Positions 36,304 to 48,000 of a stretch of 64,000 nt of DNA are shown here, piece by piece. The notes below the pieces were generated by a model. It did not search any database. It was given only the letters and a program-made list of their open reading frames with translations, and was not told the DNA's origin. The position numbers were made by a program, and so were the translations under genes. The stretch is from Siphlonurus alternatus (Eukaryota; Arthropoda; Insecta; Ephemeroptera; Siphlonuridae), in NCBI GenBank assembly GCA_949825025.1, contig OX463786.1:20075085-20139084 (forward strand), given 5' to 3'. Numbering within the stretch: the stretch's first letter is position 1; every line of letters begins with the position of its first letter.

Positions 36304-37362
36304 TTAAAATATTTAGATATAAAATGTGCAAATGGGTGAAATTTTAAAGAGATAAGATAGTAGTTATTTTGTGAATTTCAAAGCTTTGTACGAGTCCACT
36401 ACTTCTTCACTATTAAATATTTCTCCTTGCCAATATTAATTCCTAAATATCATAACAGAAAGAATTTCAAATAAATAGAAAAAGAACTCTTATTGACATA
36501 GTGATCATAAGAAAATCTATTATATTGATCATATTTTTCTATTTTTGTGAAGCTATTTCAAATGAAAGGACAAAAATAGAGATATCTTAACATTCATAAA
36601 ATCCCTAATTGTATATGACATCTTTGTAAAATAAAAATTGAAGTTAGTACCTCAACCATATAAATATCATAATTTGTAATTACTTTCATGTGTATTTTGA
36701 TTTCTTCTAATTAATATAGTGTGTAAGAGATTATAATTTTGCTAATTAAAAATATGGACTTCAATTCCATGTGAATATATATAAACTTTAAAATTAATTT
36801 GGCCAGGAATTTTATATATAAAAAAAGTAGTTTAATTTTCACGATAAAACACTTCAAGTTATGATTTTTAGTTGAATTGAAATATATATAATCGTTTACT
36901 TTATACAAGTTGTAAGAAATCACAATTTGAAGTGTTTCTTTCTAAAAAAATTGTGCAATATTGAAGTGAGTGCTCAAATATATTCAAATTTGTTGAATGA
37001 TTGAAATTTTCTATTTGTGAATCATTCCATATATGACATTTTGCTGTCCCGTGTGAACATTGTATTTAGTCACTAACTTAATGAATAAAATTATGAAAAC
37101 ATTATTACTCTATTTTTCATTTGTAACAATTTTTATCTTGGTAAAAGAAAACCAAGATAATCACAACCTAAATGGTTTATTTTCCTTATTTATGTAACTA
37201 TTTAAAAAAAAAAATGATTCTTCAGAATTTCGAAAGTAATAATAATTATAGTCTTATTGCTATATGGGTTTATTGGAGGGGGGGGGGATAATGTTGTTGT
37301 TTCTTTAAATTTGTTTATTCAAGAAAAACACACATATACAATTATAATACAAATAATTGTAT

Positions 37363-37415
37363 GGGGGCATACATGACTAAAATGTGTCAATTACCCCAAA
37401 ATATCAACCAAACAG
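37363..37415 (+). mobile_element. Ultrashort retroposon, copy D (53 bp)
   Basis: AAATAATTGTAT (12 bases) occurs directly before (37351-37362) and after (37416-37427) the insert. The insert is GGGGGCATACATGACT, AAAATGTGTCAATTACCCC and a tail AAAATATCAACCAAACAG. Located between Rtkn and DYNC2I1. Confidence 0.75.
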
Positions 37416-38459
37416 AAATAATTGTATAATAGGCCCCCAAGCAAGCATTTAGAAGAATCATGTTCTGGAAACGTCAGTAATACATTTGTGGCAAGACAGT
37501 AAGATAATTAAATTTCTTAAACCCTTTGTTATAAAGTCCGAAAAGTGAAATAAAATTCAATAAAATAATGTTAAAATTAAATAAAATATTTAATAAATTA
37601 TTATTAATCTTCAAAATAATTTTTATCGTTATTTAAAAATGATGTTACAGATTCAAAAGTATATTAATTGTTTATTTTTTTAATATAACATTTATTAATA
37701 TTAGTATTTAGTAAAATTTACTCAATCTAAACGAAAATATTATTTGTGTGCGTCTCACAACTCACTGAGGACAAAATTTAGTTACATAATTTTGGATAAT
37801 TGGCATAACATTTTGAAATATAGGGAATTTTAGAAGGGACATGAACGTGATAAAAAAATAACTATATTCAAAATATTGTACTAATTTATTTAGGCTTATA
37901 AGAATTATTGGCTTAGCATCATTTACAATAATTTTCATTCAATCAATTAATTACAATTTGCAATGTCAATAAAAATAGTTAATAATATGTCAAAAATAGC
38001 GTTACTGACTGCATTTTCATGAATTTTCAGTCATTTTAGAATTAAATATGACTCATATAACGTGATGCACTTACAAATTTTAGTTTTATCTTTCTTACAT
38101 GATAATCGGACTAGAATAAATAAAGCAAAACTCTTTAATGTTAGTAACTGAGCACAAATTAAAAAATTATGCTTTTTATTTTTTAGTGTAAAAATATGTT
38201 ATTTAAAACTAAAACATTTAGTTAAGGGAGACTAACATGTGGTTAAGGGAGTTTCATCATGATTATTGATTAGTACATATATCTTATGCTTAGAAAACTT
38301 TCTTAGCAGCCTGTAAGTTAGTCCACCCACTTTACATGACAAGTAGAAAAGTTGCATATATTACAGGGGATATTAAAAAATTATAAGTATAAGTTGTATC
38401 TATAGGTAACCCGATCCTATGTAGTTATTAAAACACAAAAATATGAAAACAACTTTTTT

Positions 38460-38730
38460 ACAAGACCACCTTAGTTGGAAAATTACCTCTTCAACTCATC
38501 CTTTACACGTCTAAACCTAATCTTTTTACCTCTAAAACACATCTTATATCCACTTCGCTCAAAGTGAGGGAAAAATGGAAACAATATTTGTAACATTTTA
38601 TGCTCAAGAAGAGAAAAAAAGACGTTATCTCGTCTTTTTCACTCTTTTTTCCTCTAAAATAGTGCAAAATAAGAGGAAATTAAAAAGAGAATGAATAAAA
38701 GACGAAATTTATTTGAACTCTGGCAATTAT
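38460..38730. repeat. Interspersed repeat (TTTACACGTCTAAACC family)
   Basis: The run TTTACACGTCTAAACCTAAT, CTTCGCTCAAAGTGAGG, CATTTTATGCTCAAGAAGAG and ATGAATAAAAGACG is repeated closely at 43603-43885 and, inverted and more diverged, at about 46610-46850. The type of element is not clear; no coding capacity. Confidence 0.65.
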
Positions 38731-39011
38731 TTATTTATATCACAACACAAAGATTGTGTTTAGTTAAAAAATTGTCATATTCAGAAACATTAAAATATAA
38801 TTATGCATACTGTAAAATTCCTGACAAAAATTTGTTTGCATTTTTTAAAATTATATTTATGTTATTTAAATAACACATACATGCACACCAATACGCCACC
38901 ATTCATGGAAATGCTGAACTAAAATAAAAAAGCATATGGAAACCATATTCTCTGACACTTGGAAAAGTTTCAAACATTTCCCCCCTATTTTTAGCACGTT
39001 TGTTTGGCTCC

Positions 39012-39025
39012 GTTTCCATGACAAC
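39012..39025 (+). promoter_or_regulatory. RFX X-box in the DYNC2I1 promoter
   Basis: GTTTCCATGACAAC fits the RFX-factor X-box layout GTNRCC-AT-RGYAAC with at most one or two mismatches in 14 positions. It lies 53 bases before the start codon. RFX factors (Rfx in flies, DAF-19 in worms) drive ciliary genes through X-boxes close to the start, so this agrees with the gene's role in cilia. Binding has not been shown. Confidence 0.8.
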
Positions 39026-39077
39026 GAGGAAAACAGCTGGTCTCTCGCTTGTGTGTTTGTTGCACTTTGACTGCACT

Positions 39078-39092
39078 ATGGCAGACCAACGG
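39078..39092 (+). CDS. DYNC2I1: DYNC2I1 coding exon 1 (MADQR)
   Basis: Five codons followed by a GTAAGT donor, phase 0. The ATG has A at -3 and G at +4 and is the first ATG after the X-box that stays open into the splice site (an earlier ATG sits inside the X-box itself). The next exon begins with Arg-Thr codons in phase. Confidence 0.75.
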
Positions 39093-42000
39093 GTAAGTAT
39101 ATAAAGTAAAATTAAGTGCACTTAATTACGTAATTGCAGTTCAGAGCTTCAGTTCGATCTGATGACAATGCATAAAGAATTATCTTTATATATATATGCT
39201 ATCATCAATCCTGTTTAGTTTATGATGTTATTGCAATTTCATTAATTAACTACACAATTACACACAACCAAGCAAGATGAGATTACATGTTAATGCTGCT
39301 ATTATGAAAATAATGATTTTATTATCATATAAGTATAATAATTGTAAAAAATTTAAAATGAAATTAACCCAGAGCAATAAAAAAAATGTCAATTAATGAG
39401 ATATTAGAATGTGAAAATTTTAGTGGCTTAATCGAAAGAAGGGGTAAAAATATGGTACTGTGAATTTTTTCAGATTTTTCTTAGACCGGAAACTATTTTT
39501 AAAAAATTATTGAAAGTCTATTTTATGACGTCACGGGAGGCACTGCCCTATCCTTTTTTTAAGGAGTGCCGCCCGTGACATCATGAAAATAGACTTTCAA
39601 TAATTTTTTAAAAATAGTTCCCGGTCTCAGAAAAATCTGAAAAAATTCGAAAAATTCACAGTACCATATTTTTACCCCTTCTTTCGATTAAGCCACTGAA
39701 ATTTTCACATTCTAATATCTCATTGTTTTCATTATTAACATATAAAATTATTTTCATATTAAATTTTTAAAAATAAATTTATTTAATATTTTTCTCACCA
39801 AATTAAATCGTTATCTATAATAAATAATGAATAATTAAATGTCAAATTTTTTCATATTTTCAGGGACCATAAAAATTATTGCAAATTTGTGGCTTTGAGG
39901 TCATACCCACTCCTATTGTAAATTCTTAATTCGTGGACTTTTAATAATCTTGAAAAAGCTTTTCCACACGCACTTATGCGGTGTTTTCCTTTTTCAATAT
40001 ATTATATCATTTATATAAGATATTTTGTTTATATAAAGGAAGTTTTTTAATGGGATTTATTCATTTTTACAATAATCGAGCTAATAATAAAAATAATAAA
40101 CGTTCTTGAAAAACTGATTCACTGCTTTCATTTCATTAAAAAAACAACCCCCTCATTGCAGCGTACCAGGACAAAAAGAGAAACCACACCTTCAAAAAAA
40201 GACGTCAAACCTGCTGTAGCAAAAGAACGTAAAACTTCACAGACCCGAAAAACAAAAACCAAACCAAGTCCTGTGACGTCACAAACTCGATCCTCGTCCA
40301 ATCAGAGAGCGGGAACAGAAGTGGCGGGAACTTCAAAACGGAAAGAACCTTTGATTTCTGGTAACAAACCTTCCAACATTGTTGGTAGAGAAGTCAAGAA
40401 CGTTCAAAGGTCATTGGCAAGAAAGGTTACCCTTCCTGAGCCTCCAAGGGTTAAGATGGTGACCGGAAGTAGTGGAGTGACCTTGAGGAAGAGCTCAGAG
40501 AAAACTAAGATCGCAGCTGTGAGTGCGGAGAAAAAAGGGAAGGTGACGATAAAATCGGAAGCAGCAAGCTCGTCCAAAAATCAGGTACTTATTTTAGTTA
40601 TATTAGTTACTTTTTTTGGTTGTATTTAGGCTACGTTTTTCTATTCCTACCCCAGTTTTGCTCTCCCACCTCAAAGATATCAAGCTATTCCAATGTTGGA
40701 GTACAGGGACATGATATGTAGGATATATTAATTCCTCTAGCAGCTTAGAAAATATCTAATTTCGTTTTCAACGCTCTTCTTTCAGTTCGGTCAAGAATTA
40801 TGATAAAATTGTTTTATTATATAAAAATTACAATACGATTATAAAAATTTGTTGATGTAAAATTAAAATTTAATTTACATATTTATAAAAAAATATTCAT
40901 ATATGATTATATTTTCATTAATATTTTTTAAAAGAAAAAAATAAAACTGAAATAATTTTTATAATTATTTTACTGTTAAAACAAAATTAGGAAAATTTCC
41001 AGTGTGAGCTTGACGAATTAATAGAAACTAAATGATGATTTGTTGATTATATTTCAGGAACAGATTATGGGCAGTCTTAATTAATGTGGTAAACTATAAT
41101 AATAAAATGACCTATATAAAAGTGTATTATATTGAATTGTAGACAATTCAGTTTAATAGTAATAAAGGAATATATTTTATAATAAGGCTTAGTCAGGACT
41201 AACAAGTCCTATTAAAAAAATCCAAAAACATTTATGTAATTAAATATAATTATATTTTAGTGTTTAAAAGTTTAAAATAACAAAATTTACAGATTTTAAT
41301 GAAAATATTATTAAACATAAGAAAAAATATTTAATAATGGACAACATACATGAAAAAAATTTATTGCAGAAATGAATAGAGGGTACCAAATTATGCTACT
41401 CTGAATTTTTTCAGATTTTTTTGAGACTCGGAACTATTTTTAAGGCTTAACCTGAGAAATTTGGACGAAAAATTCGCTACAACAGATTTTCTTCAAATTA
41501 ATTTGGTGGACTTACAACAATCGTCAAATTAGCTCTGAATTTTTTCGGAATTTTTTAACCGTTGGTTTAATTATAATTAATTTATTTAAATGAGAATTTT
41601 GTATCCTTCCAATGTTAAATTTGTTAATTAGCATTGCAAAAAAACTATACAACAGATTCTTTCACTTTTTTTTTTTACTAAAACCTAATTTTTTAGACTA
41701 TTTTTCTGAATTGTTTTCATATATTTTGAACCGTGGCGATGATCGTTTCCTATATGTGATGAGAAATGTGGCAACGTTCTCAAGGACTGATGTCACCACC
41801 CCCTCCTAAAAATTTATTCGCATTCCAATGCAAACAGTGTTGCCACTATAGCCACGCCTCTTGACCTTGACAGACAAATTCTCAGGTTATACCTTAAATA
41901 ATTATTGAAAGTCCTGTGATTTCAGTTGGCACCCCTGAATCCTTAATAAAAAGGATAGAGACTGGACGCCTATTGACGCCTCCAGGGGGCATGGCCGAAC

Positions 42001-45000
42001 TTTCAATAATTATTTAAAAATAGTTCTGGGTTTCAAAAAAATCTGAAAAAATTCAGAGTAGGATAATTTGGTACCCTCTATTCATTTCTGCAATAAAAAT
42101 TTTTCATATATGTTGTCCATTTACTAATCTTTAAAGCATGGTAGTTTACACGTTGTCAATAAAAATTCTATAGAATATTTCTCAGCAGACTGCCTTTAAA
42201 TACATTTAATAAGGGTAATTCTTTGCAAAAAATATCAGCAGGAAGTTTATTCCATTATCGTTTATTATGATAACCACGTCTCTTGTCCCACAGTCCAGTT
42301 CCACGTCTCTTGTTCCACAGTCCAGTTCCTCGTCTGGTGTCCCACAGTCCAGTTCCTCGTCTGGTGTCCCACAGTCCAGTTCTCGGTTGTCTCGAGACCG
42401 GACGCGGACTCGAACCATCAGTCCAAGCAGAAGCAAACTGGTTCACGTGGTGCCAACTCAGGACATCTCGGACATCGAGGACACCGGACATTTCTCACCC
42501 GCGAGCGAGGTACGTCAGATTTGATTTAAATATCAGATTCATAGTATTTTTTTATTGTATCACAATTTACAGTTCTTGTCAAACAGATATTAAATTAATA
42601 ATCAATATTAAGATAAATAAAAAGATCATTTTCGTTTGGTATATTATATAAAATTTTCTACATATGTGCTTATTTAATGAGAAATTATATATTAAAATGA
42701 ATTGTAATGTAGTACAGATGGATTTTAAATTGTTGTTATATTGTTTTATTTCAAACTGCATGCTATTGCTAATAAGCAAGAAAAACTCCCTAGTATCTAC
42801 AAGTCTAATTATTTATGTAATGTATTTAACGTTCTGAATTTAATGAATGTTGATCTATATTAATCAAAATATTATTAAAATCTCTCTTGACAATAGCCAT
42901 CGAAGATCTAAGGGAGCATTGAAATCAAATATTAAATTAAAACTGTTTAATATCTAAATCAGAAAAAATTAGTAATCATAGTAACGCAGCAATGCATTTC
43001 CGATAGAAAAAAACTTTTACTAATTTTTTTAATATTTTATTTAAATACCGATTCATTTCGCCCCTTCTTCGTAAAGCGTAGAACGTAAGATCTTTTTGGT
43101 TATGCTCGGGTTATAATGTAATCAATGTCCGTGTCAATTTAATAACAATAATTTAACATTCTACGGAATTATTTATTCGAGGATTGAATACAATGGAAAT
43201 GCTTTGGAATTTTATTGTTTCAAAATCATTTAACTCTAGTGCACAATAGTAATTTAAATTTTAATTATGATGAAATATAATATTAATATAATCATACAAT
43301 TATACTTTTATCTTATAAACAATTTAATTGTCAATTTAAAAAATAAAAAATAATGTTAGAAATAAAAATATAAATATAAACAAGTTAAAATAAATTAATT
43401 TAATTGATGAAAATAACGTATTTACTTTCAATAACAACAAAACTATAATGAAAGAAAGAAACCTTCTTCTAAACCTTAATATATGGTCAACAATTTTATT
43501 TATTATTTATTTTAATTCATTATAAAATATACCTAGTTATTAAATTTTACAGATTACAAAATTTAGTTTACACCTCAATGAGCTGAAAATCGAGAAGAGT
43601 AAAAAAGAGTTTAATTCTACCCTAGTTCAAAAATTACGTCTTCAACTCATCTTTTACACGTCTAAACCTAATCTTTTTATCTCTACACATCTTATTTCGT
43701 CTTCGCTCAAAGTGAAGATGAAATGAAAACAATATTTATACCATTTTATGCTCAAACAAAAGAAAAAATACGTAATCTCGTCCTTTTTTCTCTTTTTTTC
43801 CTCTAAAATAGGACAAAAGACGAGAGCGGAGAGGTTATAATATTGAATAAAAGATGGAATTTATTTGAACTCGGTCTAACTAAACCACAATTTCCAGGAC
43901 AGTTACGAGTCCGACTTCGAGTCCGACTTTGAGTCCTGCTCTAGCGACGAGTCCAGCAGCGTCAGTTCCGAGATGGCGGGGGATGATGACAAACCTTCTG
44001 ATGGTCCAGCTGACATCGCCAGCATCCAGTTAGCTGCAGAGAAAACACCGCCAAAGGTGAATTATTTATTGCTTTTGAGTAAGTTATTTATTTTACATTT
44101 GATTCGTAACTTTATCAAATAAAAATATATATTTTGTTATAACTTTTAATTTTTTATGTTCGGCAAATCCCTTATTAATTAAATAAATAAAATTTGATAA
44201 TGTATGGCTTTGGTTAATTCTGCTATACGTATTTTGTTGCTTTATAATTTTGTATAGAAATTTGGATTGATTCATCCGATTGCAAACGTTTTTCAAGTTG
44301 ATTATTATTTTTTTTCAACGGTAGTTTGTTGATGTTTTTATTATAATCAACAGTTACATAATTCACGGTATTACACGATACAACTTTCCTAATTATTACA
44401 TACAGATGTTTCCTTAAAACTTTTTTTTCCTTGTATTTTGGTATTTTCAGTATTTCGAGTATTATTCAATAGTGGATAATACTCAAAAATAGTGGGAGGG
44501 CATAACTTATACATGGGCGACGATTGTCAATAGTGATTGCATTAGTGCAATTTTTTTTTTTTTTTTTTTTTTTTCAATTTTAGTCGAATTTAGCTTCTCT
44601 TTAAATTGCAGATTTGCTTCGTTCTGAGAAAACTCCATTTGTTTTTATGGAGACTAAATTTCCTTGTAAGAATGCAAAATTGTATCGTGTATTGGCTTTA
44701 ATCTTAATCAACTTCATTAATGCGTGTTTGAGTGAGGTAAATACATGAGGTTAAAATAAGATGTATGAAAGTTTCAGTAGAATATTTCCTGAATATAAAT
44801 TAACATGTGTGATATTTTCTCCTAGGTGATCACACCGGCGCCTGTGACGTCACAGATGAGTTCAGTTGGTCCAGCCAGGATGCTGAGGGAGAAAATCTCC
44901 ATCCCGAGTTTATCAGCCGAGCAGAGAGTGACTCCCAAGCAGAGGTGATTTAATTTGTATAGCCCTGTAAGAATGGACAACCTACATGAAATTTTTATTG

Positions 45001-48000
45001 CAGAAATGAATAGAGGGCACCAAATTATCCCACTCAGATTTTTTTAAGATTTTTCCTAAGTCCCGGAACTATTTTTAAATAATTATTGAAAGTTCTGTAA
45101 GTTAAGTTAAAAAGGATAGGACCTAGACGCCTATTGACGCCTCCAGGGGGCTTGGCCGCACTTTCAATAATTGTTTAAAAATAGTTCTGGGTTTCAAAAA
45201 AAGTCTGAAAAATTCAGAGTAGCATAATTTGATACCCTCTATTCATTTCTGCAATAAAATTTTTTCATGTAGGTTGTCCATTGTTAAAAAATAGAAGTCA
45301 ATTTATATAAAATATGAAAAGGTGCGACAACCTGCATATATATATTTGTTTTCAAACCCTATTGAGTACTTCTACTTTCCAATTATATTTACATACTACT
45401 TTGAAAACCCGAACCTTTTAAAACCCTATAACTTAAAACTTATAACTTATAACTTGAAACTCTGAACCTTCCGAAACCCTAACTTGAGCGTTTCGCGGGC
45501 TCTTCCGGAACGGGGGCGGCCACGGCCTTACAATCCATCCCGACATTTGCCTTTAAGGTAGAGATAATACGGATCAGCTGGCCCAATGCTAAAAAATTCC
45601 CATTCATAAAAATTATGAAAAAAATTTAAAATGTTCTCCTCTACATCCCCTATCAGTAGGTAAAATATCAGGTACACAAAAACGAGCTAGTTTTTGAGTA
45701 ATTGTTTTTTAAAGTTGACTAATTTAACATGGAAGTTCCATTTCTCCATGTCAAATTAGCCAACTTTAAAATTTCATAGCTCGAAAACTAGCTCGTTTTT
45801 GTATACCTGATATTTTACCTACTGATAGGGGGTGTAGAGGAGAACATTTTAATTTTTTTTTCATAATTTTTATGAATGGGATTTTTTTAGCATTGGGCCA
45901 GCTGATCCGTATTATCTCTACCTTAATAGACGAGGGAAAAGTGAAAACCTCAGCCAGGATCGATGGACGTTACAACTTTTGTCAATTAACCCGAAGTGCA
46001 ATGGTCCAAAGACAGCTAGGGGAACCACATATTAATTTTTTATTGCATAATAGGATAGTTAACTTCGAGTTATATTGTAACGTCGAATTTTGTCAAATTT
46101 ATTTGAATTATCTAACACCTTTCAAGATGAATGCCACTGTGACGTCATAATAATGTAAATTCATTTCCAATTAAATGTTAATTAACTATGACATCACAGC
46201 GTTTTGCATGATTTAAGGGTGAAGTTTAAAACATTTAAAACGTAAAATTGATGGTGTTTAATACAGATGGAATAATATTATTCTTATGAGGCGCGTGTCG
46301 TCAACGGATACCATCATATAAACGTAGTGAATGAAATATTTATCAAATATCCTGCAGACTTATCCAAAAATTTAGAATTATTGCTTTATAAGACTGCAAT
46401 GGTAATACGAGATTCGTCCTACAGTTTGAAGTCTACCACGAATGTCCGGGTGTCCGGCGGTGTCCGAGGAGAATGTCCGAGTGACGTGCAGAGTTCGAGC
46501 ATTGACTTCGCCACGGCCCGACAGAGGCAAATCAGGAGACAGGTGAGTGGAGATACCTTAAGAAGAATCACCTTGTTGTTGGTAGTGGAGTTGAACTAAA
46601 TGTAATCTTTTATTTGCTCTCTCCTCGTCTAATTCCCTCCTATTTTGCACCATTTTAGAGGAAAAAATACGAGATTACGTCTTCTTTCCTCGAGCAAAAG
46701 ATGTTAGAAATATTGTCTTCATTTTATCCTCATTTTGAGCGAGAAGAAAATGAGGTGTTTTAGAGGTAAAAGTACGATAAGATTTGGTTGAGATCTGTAA
46801 GTGCATGGTGATTTGAAGAGGTAATTTTTCAAATAGGTGGGCGCAGTAAGCTGGAGTGAATCTTACTAGCTGGTGCTATCAGTGGCGTAATTAATTAATT
46901 TATTTAATTAAAATCATCCTTACAATAAATTAATTGAAGTTGGCGTCGTGTCTGTGACGTGTTCGCAGGCAGCTCGTCAGGCCACACGTCGCGGGACAGA
47001 ACTTCTCTCGATGTTGAGGTTGGACGAGGTCAACTTCACGTTGCTCCACGTTCCTCCCTGTCACTACCTGGACCTGATGACTCGGTTGTCTGTCGGAACA
47101 CAGGTGGGTGCCAGAAATTTATACTAAGTGGACGGATCAACTTTCGAACCGTTCGCTTTTGCCGCTAACGCAGTGCCATTTAGGAACCCTGATACTTTAT
47201 ACCGCTGACATTTAATGCGCATTTGATTAGCTATTACCTAACTACAGTGGTGCTGCTTTAAACGGCAGCGCTATAAACTGTCAAATCTTTAAATTCCCCA
47301 AACAACAGACCGCTCGAGCACGTGGCTTATTTGGAAGAATTTTCCGAAGGTTGTCGAGTATCGAGGTTTCTCAATTCGACGTCCTAGGCTTCTTGTATAC
47401 CAGTATGACTAGTATACAGTCTTTAGGAGAAAGGGGAAGAAATAAAGGGTGTGAATTAACCTTTGTTTGTCTTTGCAGGCCCAGACTCAGACCGGAGACG
47501 TCCGATTGGAAGAGTCCACTCAGAGTGAGGGGGTGTTCAGCTGTGAACGATGGACTCAACATCCGGCCTGTCTGGACCGAGAGGCGAGAATGATCAAGCA
47601 ATAAGTTTAATGAAAATTTCTCTCATTGAATCGAATGAAATTAATTAGAGAATGTTTTAAATTTAATGATTTATTTGGGAAAAATCTAGGGGCGGTGTTT
47701 TAACAACAGACCCATTTTCAGTTTCCACCCATAAGGCTCAGTGTTAAAATTCTTAAGGCTCAGTGTTAAAATTCTACCAGTTCTACCCCAGTTTTCACAA
47801 AACTGATTTTTTAGTTTAAAGGTTGAAGACAGGTTTACTTTTAATTTAAAACAATCAGCTATTGATGGTGAGCTACAAATCTCATTAAAAATCAAGGGGG
47901 ACGTTTTTAGAATCTTTATCAACTAAGATTTATGCCCCTCTCCGTTATATTCTATTCAAGGATATATATTTTTGAATTCGAAGAGCAATGATTATTTTTC

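Larger units (their letters stand above)
34891..39011. other. Intergenic DNA between Rtkn and DYNC2I1
   Basis: About 4.1 kb, AT-rich, with no coding exon found. It contains a TTAA foldback (35956-36303), one ultrashort retroposon (37363-37415) and an interspersed repeat (38460-38730). The open frames at 35016-35246, 36711-36923 and 38691-38873 lack exon-like composition. Confidence 0.6.
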
